From Otatea glauca (taxonomy: Eukaryota; Streptophyta; Magnoliopsida; Poales; Poaceae): a stretch of 64,000 nt of DNA. The translations under genes were made by a program, and so were the position numbers. Position 1 is the first letter of the stretch; each line of letters begins with the position of its first letter. Location: positions 6,150,452-6,214,451 of the forward strand of contig CM070721.1 in NCBI GenBank assembly GCA_036346275.1, read 5' to 3'. The notes under the pieces were generated by a model. That model did not search any database. It was not told the DNA's origin and saw only the letters and a program-made list of their open reading frames with translations. Below are positions 40,901-52,336 of this stretch, piece after piece.

Positions 40901-42271
40901 ATTTGAAAACATTTTAGAAGACTATTTTCATAAGATTTTGCATTTCAAACAAATATTTTGCTTTTAACCCTTTTTGAAGCAAGTTAAATAGGAAATAGTT
41001 TTTCATAAAAAGCCTTAAAATACAACTCAATTTGGATTTCATGCAATCTCAATTTCCATGGCTTAGAATTGATTATCAAGATGGTTTCTAGCCAACATTT
41101 ATAATGAAATCCAACTTGAATGCTAAGATTTGAGCAAAATGCTTGAATAAGCTATTTTAGTTCAAACCAAAAACTTTTCTGCTAAAATTGATTTCAATAT
41201 AGAATTTTCATTTTGAAAGCTTGTAAAACATTTGAAATACATATTAGAATACTTTTACAAAGCTTTTCACAATCTTGGGCCTTTTAAACATAAGATTTGA
41301 CTTTTGACCAAAATGGTCCTTTTGAAATAGCTATTTGTAAAACAAAGCCAAATATTTCAACACAAGATTAAAATGAAGAATAAGATGAGATATAGAGATT
41401 TGAATTTTGTGTATGAGTCTAAGATACCATTTTGAACCAAGATACTACACAAGATCCGGTCCAAACGGAGAAACTCACTAAGTGCAATAATATGACAATT
41501 ATGGGTCAAATATAGTTTTTCATGAGTTTCAAAATCAAATAACTTTCACTAGGTTGGTCTTTTGAAAGTCTTTTGAACACAAGAATTGTTAAGAATGACC
41601 AACTCTAGGATTTTCGTTTTGGAATTACTTTCAAATTCATTTTACATTTAATTCTATGAAAATTATAAGTTTAAATCCAAAACAAGATACTACTATCTAG
41701 ATTTTGATCATGAAACTCATTTTCTTTTCAAAATAGATTTTGTGAAGCCAAAACCTTTGAGAAACATTTCAAATATATTTGTATACATTTTGCAACTAGT
41801 TTTTCACAAGAATACTAATAGTATACAAAATTTTGACTTTTGGCTAAATGGCTTGATTTTGAAAATATATATATATTTGCACTTATATAAATATGGGCAC
41901 ATGTAGGGATGTAATATACATGGTTATGATTTAGCACTCCCCCTTAATGTGCCACTATTCCAAACTTACTCAAGATTGCAATCAAAACAACTAGTAAGCA
42001 TGAGCAAGCATATAATCAAGCAATCTAAATTGATTTTCATGAATAATGCAATATAACCTACACAAGGCTATAAGCTATAAGAATCAATTTAAATACTTGT
42101 TACCCGAGATGGCATTGGTTTATGATTGAAGTGAATGTCTTCAAGCTTGGCTTCCTTTTCATATGATGAAATCATCCTCTTGATTGAGCCAAAGCTTCAA
42201 TGCATCTCCAAGCACCTACAATTCTTTTAGGCACTTGTTGGTACCCAATTTTGTTGGGTCCAAAATGTTAG
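37996..42271 (-). other. non-coding interior of nested copia element
   Basis: This AT-rich interior has no long open frame on either strand and no pol motifs. Recurrent phrases such as CATTTGAAA, TTTTGAAC and GCCAAAATTTTG give it a low-complexity feel. An isolated block of TCCGGATA-type repeats at about 39712-39792 matches the LTR repeats. Confidence 0.8.
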
Positions 42272-43849
42272 TCACAATAGATTTAGGAACCCAAATGGCC
42301 CTAACATTAATAGTCTTAGGTGAACTATCATGACTAGCAATGGATTTGCGATTGTTATTACTCCTAAGCTAATTATTGGAATTGAATTGAGGAGGCTTAG
42401 GAGTTTTAGCATTTTTAGCAAATCCATTTCTAGTTTGATCCTTTCTAAGCACATAATAATCATTACAATGCAAGGGCTTAGAAGATCTAGCAAATCTAGC
42501 AAATGGTTTGCTATTGTTATTTTTCCTAAGCACATGATCAACATGATTTTTCTTGGTCTTAGGAAATCTAGCATTTTGAGCAAACACATTTCTAGATTCA
42601 TTTCTCCTAAGCAATTGAATATCATAATTTTGCAAATACTTGGGAGAATCGACAAACTTGGCAAACACATTGCCATTTTTGTCCTTCCTAAGCAAATAAT
42701 GATCATTGACAATAATAGGCTTAGGGATGATACCTTTGGGACAATCCTTACCGATGTGTCCTTTTTCCGACAATTGTAGCAAGTAGGCTTTGAGCGTCTC
42801 TTCTTCTTCTTGACTTGCTCTTTGTCGGTTTGCCTCATTGTTGATGGTTGTGGCTTGATCTCCACTTTATTAGGGCACACGGAGGCTAAGTGTCCTTCTT
42901 GTTGCAAGCAAAGCACTTGATGATCTTCGAATGTCTTTCGTTGTGCCTTGTCTTGTTAGTCTCCTCTTGGAGATGTAGCCGAGTCCTCGCTATCTTGAGG
43001 TGCCCTTGGCTTGCTCAAGATCTCGTCAAGAACGGCTTTTCCCTTTACGCACTTCTTTAAGTCATTTTCTAATCTAATGACTTGGGCCTTGAGCTCCTTG
43101 TTTTCCTCTACAAGATTAGTCTCACAAGACATAGAGGAAGTAGAAGCAACATTTTTATTTGAGCAACAAGGCATATCATCACTAGAGGTGGGCATATTAA
43201 TTTTAGATGAAATGCTAGAGTTAGAAATTAAGCATGGCATATCATCAATTAAATCACATGTAATTCCTATGTCCACCTTAGGCTTATGAATTTCTTTGGA
43301 AAGGAGGGATTCATGATTTTCTTGAAGCATGTTATAATCATTTTGAAGAGATTCATGTTCAAGCTTCAAAATTTTATATTTCTTTTTCTCCTTTCCAAGA
43401 CATTTATTGAGCTCCTCTAGCAAATTCATAAGTTCATCATAAGTGAGCTCATCATCATCATCGCCACTTACCTCATTCTTACCTTTCGCCATGAAGCAAC
43501 GGATTTGTGATGGAAGAGCATCTTCATCGTCACTTGAGGCGGAGGTTGAGGTTGATGGAGATGTCGGTTCTTCATCACTTGAGCTTGAGGTGGAGCTTGA
43601 TGTTTCATCTCCCGACATCTCTTCCTTAATGCAATCCTCAATTGAAGTGGATGATTCAAATAGATCTTGAAGCTTTATCCACATTTCATGAGCGCTCTTG
43701 AGATTGCATATTCTATCAAAGATTTCATCGCTCACAACACAAAATAAAACATTAGTAGCTTGAGCGTCGAGATGTAGGCATTTCCTCTCTCCTTCGGTTG
43801 GAGCAACTTCATTCAATGGAGAGGAAAAGCGACATCTACGATCCACCAT
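42272..43849 (-). pseudogene. copia-type gag, frame broken at both zinc knuckles
   Basis: From 43849 a 297-codon frame starts within a gag/UBN2-like region (LDAQATNVLFCVVSDEIFDR, then SAHEMWIKLQDLFES). It continues through a Ser/Asp/Glu-rich stretch, a coiled coil (ELNKCLGKEKKKYKILK) and a second coiled coil (ENKELKAQVIRLENDLKK). Then the frame changes. Two CCHC zinc knuckles follow, each split across frames at the conserved Lys-Gly-His: CFAC...HLASVC (about 42925-42890) and CYNC...HIGKDC (about 42785-42745). In both, the DNA reads AAGGACAC where an in-frame knuckle needs one more G. A Lys/Asn-rich tail follows to about 42370. It would act as a capsid protein if intact. Confidence 0.82.
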
Positions 43850-44020
43850 ATTTGGGGCTCATGGATTTAAAATGAGAAGTCATAATTAATTTCCATGAAG
43901 CATAATTTGTGCCATCTAGCACAAGTGGATCATGTGAATGCACTAAACCTCTAGTCGACATCCTTTACTCTCTAGACGGTTAAATCTAATAAAAAGAGAG
44001 ACCTTGCTCTGATACCAATT

Positions 44021-46654
44021 GAAAGGACAGGGGATGTCGCCTAGAGGGGGGGTGAATAGGCGGATTAAAAACTTTATAGCTTAAATGCAGCGGAATAAAA
44101 ATATTGCAGCTAAATAAAATCTCCCGAGTTTCCTGAACAATCCGGAGTGTCCGGATACTCAATCCGGATACTCGGATAGTCCGATCCCGAGGGTCCTAAC
44201 CCGAGTGTCCGGTTATTCAATCCGGATATCGGATTATCCGGACTGTCCGGGGTATTCAATCCGGATACTCCGGATAGTCCAATCCCGAGGGTCCTAACCC
44301 GGAGTGTCCGGGGTATTCAATCCGGATACTCCGGATTATCCGGACTGTCCGGTTCGTGGATTGGATATCTCGGATTGAGGACTTGAATGGAGATTTTAAA
44401 TCTTTGCAATTTTTCAACAATCTACTTGAATACAAAAGATCTAAATGATGTCAGGTACCTGAGGGCATAGAAGATCTGGAGCCAAACACAACAAAAGAGT
44501 AGATCGGGCAATTTCAAGATTCAAAATCAAATACTAAAACAAGAGTAAGAAGCAAACTTGGAGACGATGATTTTTCACCCGAAGTTCGGATCCTTGAGGA
44601 TCCTACGTCTCGTTGAGGCGGCTCGGTCACACTTGAGCCGGGGTCTCTTTCAACCCTCTTCCTCCCGGTGTTGCACAAATGCACTCGCCGGTCTTCACTC
44701 CTTTGATTCCTTCCCTTACGGAGGCGGAATCGGCCTTCACAAACTTCCCACGGCCAACCACACAAAGCTCCGGTGGCTCGTAGGCGACCTCCTAGCCGTC
44801 TAGGAGTCCTCAACCTCCAAGAGTAACAAATGCTCACGAAGAACAAGCTTGGAGATGAAATCAAGTGCTCAATCAACTCAAATCTCACTCAACAAACTCT
44901 TCCCAACCCTTCTCACAAGGGGATCACTTAGATCTAAGGGTAAAAGCTCCCTCAAAGCCCCTCACACAGCCCCTCAAAAATCCACTCCAAAAACCTCTCC
45001 AAAAGGCTCCCTCAAAAAGAGAGAGGAAGGGCTATATATAGACCTCCCCAAAAACTAGCCGTTAGGGGTCGGTCGCACAACCGAGTCTCGGATTTCAACC
45101 GAGTCTCGGATTGACCGAGAAAGGCTAACAGAGAGACTCAATCCGAGAGTCGGATGAATATCCGGATACTCGGATGATCCGATAGTCCGGACTAACTCGG
45201 ATAGTCCGAATCAAGACTGAGCAAATCGACAAAACGAGCATAACTTTTGACTCGGACTCGATTTCAGAGATTTTGGACTCTCCCGAAAGCTAAGAACGAG
45301 GGCTACACAACCAACAAGATCTCACTACCCAAAACTCAAAGGATAACCACAGATTTCACAAAGAAATCAAGAGAGACCTACAACCCTCACTTTCCCAAGC
45401 ACTACCAACACCACTCTCTTTCTAAGATTCACAAGGATGGATCACTTGAGCACTTGACACATCTAAAAGTCATTCGACATCGCATCCCTCTTAATAGTAC
45501 GGCAATCCTTAGACTCAAATTAAATCAAAGATAATATAAGTCTAGAACTAGTCACTTGCCGTCTTCTTTCTTGATGTCGATGCATGAAGACCTTCACCAT
45601 ATAATTGATGACATCTTCGCCTTGTCCAACTCGACTCGATTCACCTCATGAGACTCTCGTCCTATCAACCTTGACTTGATCATCCTCTCGACGATCTCCA
45701 CGCCAAGTTGCTCTTGACTTAGTCCTCGCTCTTGGTGACACCGCCGTCTTGTTGACCTCGGCTTAATGATCATCCTCCAAGATACCTTGGTCATCATACA
45801 CATACGGGACCTAATTCTTTCCAAACTACTCATGAAAGACATTAGTCCCAAAAGCTCAATAGATATGAATAAAGTTGATATTTGTGAGCGATTGATTACA
45901 ACAAGTGTTTCATATAAAGAAGCACAATATAAATGGAAACACTTGACATAAGAAATGTTCTCTACTAAGTACATCATGATGAATATGTAATTGATCTATA
46001 TGCACTAGAGAGATATATAATTGCCAATATGATGAATCAATTAAATCATGGCAAGGATCACAGACTTTACTTAAATGAAGCACATGATAGAATATACACG
46101 AATTGTACATGTGCAAATAACATTTGGAGTAAGAGTAAATATGTGATCCAACACTAGATAAACTTCACTAAGAGAATTGCATGAGAAGATATACAAATAA
46201 AACATGCATGCACCAAGTCAATCTATAGCAAAATGAAGTTTAACTCTAGTTAATACATGCATACTATAATGAACTCAAATGAATATATATGCACAAATAA
46301 ATATGACATGAACCAATGTGCATATATAAAATCAACATGCTACTTGGAGTTCACTATGCATTTGCACGAAAGGAATGCAATAACAAATATAGAATAGATA
46401 CCAAAATTGCATACCTTATCTTTGCTTAACCTTCCTATTTGATTTTCCTCTAAATAGATGAGACTGATACTCAACTAGGCAATAACAAGTTAGTCTCATA
46501 GCAATATAATCATATTAGAGGTTTGTCATTTGCTAAGCACTAAGTTAAGCATTTACTTAATTTACATAGATTGTCATTATGAGTGTTTGTCATTAATCAC
46601 CAAAATAACATTCATTAATCACCAAAATAACATAAGTGCCTAGATGCACTTTCA
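44021..46654 (-). repeat. 5' LTR of nested copia element (right copy)
   Basis: This 2634-bp LTR has the TCCGGATA repeat blocks at about 44135-44365 and 45070-45215. The second block is shortened relative to the left copy (CCGAGTCTCGG where the left has CCGGAGTCTCCGG). Its promoter would drive the gag on the minus strand. Confidence 0.93.
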
Positions 46655-46753
46655 AGTATTCATTCAGATAATTACAGACTAAAAAATGAACAAGTTGATG
46701 AAATAATAAGCCACTTTTACAAGTTTCAAAGAATAAAAGGGCGAATCTTGAGC

Positions 46754-49700
46754 TTATTTCTTGCGTGCGTCGCTCTTTGTGCCCTTGGTCGACGTTGATG
46801 TCAGTTCACCTGTCCTTATTTCAGGACAATCTCTCCAACCATTTGCGTGGAACTCGCCTTTGGTGGATACAATCTCGTCGACAATAAAGCCGATGAGTTG
46901 TTCTTGGATTGCTGCAACCCGGTGCGGCGGGATCACGTCTTGCACATCGATGTTGGGCTGACAAAGCGGGAGGTAAATAAATCTCTGGACATGTAATTAT
47001 TAAAGTGTAAGTACTAAGAAATTGACATGTGCACACTACCTCGACGTTGGTTGTCGGCACATCACCGTGGGTAATACTTTGTATATAGTGGCACACATAA
47101 TAGCCACATAGGTTGTTTTCACCCGTCTGTTGTAGAACCTGCGATGAAATTTGAAAAGAACACGATTATTGGGATGAAAAACTGTTACGGCATATTAATA
47201 TTCTTTAATACGTACTCGAGTGCTTAATTGTACATCAAATTCGTTCTCGAAATCTCCTTGTTGCTTCTTTCAAACCGTATGCGAATGTCCCGTGATGCGT
47301 TAGTATGAATGGTAATTATCGAGTTGGAATTAGCAAGGTATTTCAATATATATAATAAGGAAAACTATCGTATATATATGTGCTATATACCTGTTCAGGG
47401 TGTCAATGATAAATTGATATTTTTTCACCGGAGTCCTTTTTGAGTCTTGAACAATGATCTTGCTGCTATCAAGCTTGATGACAAGAAGGATCCAGTGAAA
47501 CCTATTCATGTATTGCAACATATATGTAACTAGCTAGTAGTATTATAAATGCCTTGGAAAATATAAGAACGAGAGGTTGTATATATACGCACTCGGTTGA
47601 AGGGCGTATATGTACGGTTTGTAGTCTTTGTCCCAAGAATGCATCGAGAATGTAATCTTCAAGATCCTTTCGGTTGTATCCAAAGACGAACTCGTTAACA
47701 ATCTCGGGTCGATGAAGCCCACGTTGAAGATATTCTCTTTTCTACATCGTTGTATCTCCATTCTACATAGAAAGGTATAAGTTTAATAGTTGCAATTTTA
47801 TTGTACAAGGAAGCACACGGTAAAGGTATGAGCTTGACACTTACAGGCACCAACAGCTCATGAGAGACACGTTGATGGAGTCGGCATGGTAAATATTGTA
47901 TAAGTCGTCAAATTCGAGCCATATGGTGCTGTCCCCGCGATAAAAATCATCTTCTTTGATACGGAGGGGAACATCGTTCTTCCTTGAGCGGACTCACATG
48001 TACCATTCGTGAAATTGCCGCATCTTGGTTGGCGATCTTTTATCTCATTTGGGTCAATCACCCCTACCCAACCGAAATTGCCATCCGACCTTTGTTGCCA
48101 CCGGGATATCATCTATTAATCCAAGAGTCGCACTGTGGAACCGAGTCTGCGCTCCTTCATAAACCTCTCGAGGTTCTCCCGATCTTGGTCTCTCTTTTCT
48201 TCTTTGCCGCCGCTTTGACCACGCTTATTCTTCCGTAGCCTTAATTATTGTCCGCTCATAGTTGGATGGCACAGCAGCGGCTTTGTACGGCATGTCGCGA
48301 AGTGTTCTACCGCTTTTGGATCAGTTGGTATCTTTGGCTCTACCTTCTTTTTGCGAAGTGTGCACCCATACGCTTTAGTGATCGCGTCACTCTCCTCCTT
48401 ATTCATATCATATGCCCTCTTTGGAGGTTCCTTTACCTTGGCCGATCGGTGGACTCCGCCTTCTTGGGAGCAGTGGGGAGCCTTCATTCATTATCGAGCT
48501 TCTTCCTCGGAGGAGATGGTGGAGGCGTGGTTTTCCTAGAGGGTTCTTTTTGTTTGAGATCTTTGGTGGTGGAGTAGGGCTTGCGTGGAGCGGGTGGAGA
48601 CACAGGAGCTGCCGGTGGTGGAGTAGGGCTTCGCTCTGCTTTTATTGGCGAGGCATTGCGTGGCGGTGACGTTGGAGGAGGCGTGGGTTGCCGTGGTGGA
48701 GATGACGATCCATAGCAATGGAAATATGATGTACCGCTTATGCCAAAGGATGATATTGTGGAGGGCCTGTCCAAGCTTGGTCACGTCGTCGCCTCCAAAG
48801 AATATCGAGGTGAAGTTCTTCAAATCCGCCAAGACCTCCTCCACCGCGACCTTTGAGTAACCCGGGTATCTCGTTGCGATGGAACATCCGCCCACTCCAC
48901 CGGATATGCCATGCCGTAAGCCACCTTGATGGAGAGGTTACGCGCATCAACGCAGCAGCTCACATCGGCGGCGAACCCTTATGTCATCCACAGGATAACG
49001 GGATAGCAAGGTGTCCGCTTCAGGGGCCCCGGTGGACGCGCAGCTACTTCGCCGCGCGGAGGGGCTGATCACGGCGTCCGGCTGATTGCTCGGACCTAGT
49101 CCTTGAAGCTTGCTGAGGGCAATTTGTACTTGTTGCGCAACTATGTCGCCGATGCTAGCCTGGGTTGCTCTGAGCTCTTGTTCCAATTGGTACACTTTAC
49201 GTGATTCTCTTGATTTGCTTCTATGCCGCTCTCAGACGTATGTGCGTCCCTAGCGAAACCATACTTCCACTGTCGGCTTGCCCATACCTCGTGTCCGTCC
49301 TGGGTGCTCAGGGTTTTCAAGGGCATGTGTTAGCTCGTCATTCTCCCTGTCTGGCACCAATGTACCTGCCTGAGACTGCTCAACAGCTTGTACAATCCTT
49401 TGGCCAGCCTCTTGTACTCCTGGTGCCATCACCAAACTGCCGTCATCTGAAAGGTTCCCCCCATGACCAATGAACCAATTGCGCAGGCGCTGTTCCCACA
49501 GAGCGGTAGCGGTGTGACGCCCTTCGCCATTAATTCTTCTTCCGCTTCTCCCATTTTGGTACACCTTGATGTAACCATCGGTGCCAAGATGGTGGTGGTA
49601 TTTCTTCATCCGTGAATTGGCCTTGTTCTTCCGACTCGCGGCTGGCCCTCACCGACAACTTGAACTCCTCGAATGCTTCCTGTGATCCGCCAACTTAGGA

Positions 49701-50390
49701 AATTGGTTGAAGTCGGGTCTTTCTCCTTCTCGCACGCATTTGCGGTGAGAGACGCCTTCCAAGCCTCAAACATTGTTGCCATTTTCTTCAAAGTAAATTT
49801 CTTGGCCTTGTCTTCTACCCTTGAGGAAATGTGAAATTTTCCTTAATATCTTGCCAGAGCAGTCCTTGGTAGCTTGAGGAACTTCGCCCATTTTCGATGC
49901 TAATTGGGACGTGATCCTCACGTGGTAACCGCAAGCGTTGTTGTACGCCCAATCGCTAAAAGAGGGCAACCGCATCCCTTCGTTGTTAACATCGGTAAAC
50001 ACATGCTTCGTGAACGGCTTCTTGTTAGGTCCCGATGCTTGGATTGGTTGCTCGATGCACGGGCTTGAAATACATAAACATATGTACAAACGTGTCGAGT
50101 GTATTATATTAATGAATTGCGATTAATTAACATGTCTACGGGATTATATTCTTACGCTGTACCTCATCCCCGCGGAACGGTGTTATCGGACTCGGCGGCT
50201 CCGCGTCAATGGCTTCATCACCGCAGCCTCACACCGAACCACCATTAGCCCCAATAAAGGCGGCGTTACCATCACCTTCGATGGTACCCGGTACGATGGA
50301 GTCCAACAGAACTGCTTCTCCTCATCGAAAGTAGGGTCACCACGCCCCGGTTGCGCCATCTCTACTAATTCCGCAAAAATGTTGACATAA
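46754..50390 (-). pseudogene. CACTA second gene: Transposase_24-like protein with Ulp1-type protease domain
   Basis: Minus strand, pieced together by frame. About 50030-49700: a Transposase_24-like segment (GMRLPSFSDWAYNNACGYHV, KFTLKKMATMFEAW). About 49330-48950: the NPEHPGRTRGMG motif and a coiled coil (VYQLEQELRATQASIGDIV). About 48895-48700: TKLGQALHNIILWHKRYI. Then a Pro/Ser-rich linker. About 47990-47860: DDFYRGDSTIWLEFDDLYNI. The C48 (Ulp1/SUMO-protease-like) core follows: RFHWILLVIKL with the catalytic His (about 47510-47480), VQDSKR with the Asp, and NNLCGYYVCHYIQS with the catalytic Cys (about 47115-47075). The end, IQEQLIGFIVDEIVSTKGEF, stops at 46754. Introns probably explain some breaks, and indels others. 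It lies 100 bp from the nested copia element, whose insertion spared the coding end. In this element class the protein is thought to be the DNA-binding/accessory factor. Confidence 0.78.
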
Positions 50391-50789
50391 ATATCATATT
50401 ACTTTGAAACAACCATATTACTGATTACAACACAAGCATATTATTACATAAATTTCTACAAAGAAGCATTAAGTACTACGACGTGTTGGAACTAGCCCAA
50501 GGATCAAACACGAACTCGTGGACACAAGAACAAGAAATACACCAAGAACATACACACAGGGGACTATGTGTCAAAAGTAAATGTGCAACATTGACCGTGT
50601 TAAATTAATATACAAATCCTAAACTAGAATCAAATTCAAAATTAAATAAAAACAACAAAATAATAAAAAGAAAATATGCATTGTTCTGTAATTCCATACT
50701 AAGTGAAAAATATACATTTTGGTTTAATTTAGAATTAAAATTTCAAGCAAGCACAAACACTTGTGGGCATTTCACCGAACATGTGGTGG

Positions 50790-51115
50790 GCAAATTAACT
50801 AGAGAGGAGGACGACGCGTGCACTCAATACCTCGGTCCTCCCGGTGGACGGGTGTGGCGGCGCTTTGGTGGCGGAGTAGGCGCGGCGGGGTGGTAGAGAA
50901 GGCTTCGCGGCGGGGTGGAGTGACGGCGGCGACGAGGGCAGCTAAGCGCGCTGCGGGTGGCGTCGGCGAGGTGGTGAGTAGGAGTCGGAGAGGTGGCGGA
51001 GGAGGCCGACGGCGCGACGAGGACGGCGACGCGGGTCCGGACGGAGGCGGCGGCGGCGGCGGCCGAGAGAGACAGAGCCGCAGCAGCGCGCGCGGGTCGG
51101 TCGGGACTTAGAAAA
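50790..51115. other. GC-rich block upstream of the Ulp1-type CACTA gene
   Basis: About 320 bp of CG-rich simple sequence (GGCGG, CGGAGG) with frames open on both strands. By position it is the likely promoter or first-exon region of the minus-strand gene ending at 46754. I see no conserved protein motif in it. Confidence 0.45.
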
Positions 51116-51159
51116 TTTCGTGTGTGAGAAAAGGGCGGGGCGTTTCAAATTTATACAGG

Positions 51160-51500
51160 GAGCACTTCTACAAACGGTTCTAATAACCAACCGCTTGTAG
51201 CAAATCTCTACAAGCGGTTTTAGAACCAACCGCTTGTAGAGGGATGACTTCTACAAGCGGTTCGTAGAACGAACCGCTTGTAGAATATCTCTATAAGCGG
51301 ATTTAGATCAACCCGCTTGTAGAGGGATGACTTCTACAAGCGGTTGGTGTTACTAACCGTTTCTTAATAGTCCACTCTAGAAGCGGTTCTTTTCTAAAAC
51401 TGCTTCTGAATGTTGCGTTCTAGAAGCGGTTCTTATTACTAACCGTTTCTGAATGTTGCGCTCTAGAAGCGGTTCTTTTCTTAAACCGCTTCAGTTTAAT
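51160..51500. repeat. internal block of CACTA subterminal-type repeats
   Basis: About a dozen AAGCGGTT/AACCGCTT units lie in alternating orientation, in the arrangement TCTACAAGCGGTT...AACCGCTTGTAGA. The block starts with CACTTCTACAAACGGTT, itself reminiscent of a CACTA terminus. These are the same units as at the two ends of the element, yet they lie between its two genes. Confidence 0.85.
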
Positions 51501-51509
51501 TTCATAATT

Positions 51510-52240
51510 TTTAAAGAGTGCTTTTCGCACTACAGTTTCATTTCATAATTTTAAAAAAATGCTTTTAGCAATTTAGTTTCATTCTATATTTTTTGAAAAA
51601 ACTTTTAGCATTTCATTTCATTTCGTAATTTTTAAAAATGCTTTTAGCAATTTAGTTTCATTCTATATTTTTGAAAAACTTTTAGCACTTCATTTCATTT
51701 GAATTTTTAAAAATGCTTTTAGCAATTTAGTTTCATTCTATATTTTTGAAAAACTTTTAGCACTTCGGCCATTTCGAATTTTAAAAATGCTTTTAGCACT
51801 TGATTTCATTTAAATTTTTAAAAATGCTTTTAGCACTTCAGTTTCATTTTAGAATTTTTAAAAAATGCTTTTAGCAATTTAGTTTCATTCTATATTTTTT
51901 GAAAAAACTTTTAGCACTTCAGTTTCATTTCAGAATTTTTAAAAAATGCTTTTAGCAATTTAGTTTCATTCTATATTTTTTGAAAAAACTTTTAGCACTT
52001 CATTTTCATTTCAGAATTTTTAAAAAATGCTTTTAGCACTTCAGTTTCATTTCAGAATTTTTAAAAAATGCTTTTAGCACTTCAGTTTCATTTCAGAATT
52101 TTTAAAAAATGCTTTTAGCAATTTAGTTTCATTCTATATTTTTGAAAAACTTTTAGCACTTGATTTCATTTGAATTTTTAAAAGCTTTTAGAACTTTACT
52201 TTCATTCCATAATTTTCACAAAATGCTTTGATCACTTTAG
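51510..52240 (+). repeat. minisatellite of two alternating ~36-41-bp monomers
   Basis: Monomer A reads GCTTTTAGCACTTCAGTTTC plus ATTTCAGAATTTTTAAAAAAT. Monomer B reads CTTTTAGCAATTTAGTTTC plus ATTCTATATTTTTTGAAAAA. A and B alternate through most of the array, about 18-19 monomers in all, with a few A-A runs. It is non-coding, downstream of the tnp2 gene and beside the internal subterminal block. Confidence 0.9.
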
Positions 52241-52336
52241 TTTCATTCGAATTTTGGCACTTTACATTCATTCCAAATAAACACTTCATAATTGTAAAAG
52301 ACTTACATATACATAGTTCATACAAGAGGGTACATC

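Larger units (their letters stand above)
35394..46654 (-). mobile_element. gag-only Ty1-copia-type LTR element nested in CACTA
   Basis: This 11,261-bp element has a perfect duplication AGTAT (35389-35393 and 46655-46659). LTRs are 35394-37995 (2602 bp) and 44021-46654 (2634 bp), both TGAAAGGA...CTTTCA. Orientation is minus: the inverse of GCTCTGATACCA (about 44007-44018) is the initiator-Met tRNA primer site TGGTATCAGAGC, and AAAAGGGGAGA (inverse of 37998-38008) is the polypurine tract. Only gag is recognisable (43849 down to about 42270). The remaining 4.2 kb (38009-42270) is AT-rich with no protease, integrase or RT, so it would depend on a partner element. Confidence 0.92.

Noticed and set aside
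42330..42779. 149-codon plus-strand frame
   Set aside because: Antisense shadow of the copia gag tail (Lys/Asn-rich on the other strand).
46754..50390. Host SUMO-protease (Ulp1) gene
   Set aside because: The domain sits in a CACTA element together with transposase-type segments and broken frames. It belongs to the transposon.
51510..52240. CRISPR-like regular repeats
   Set aside because: Monomers are contiguous with no unique spacers, in a plant transposon. It is a minisatellite.
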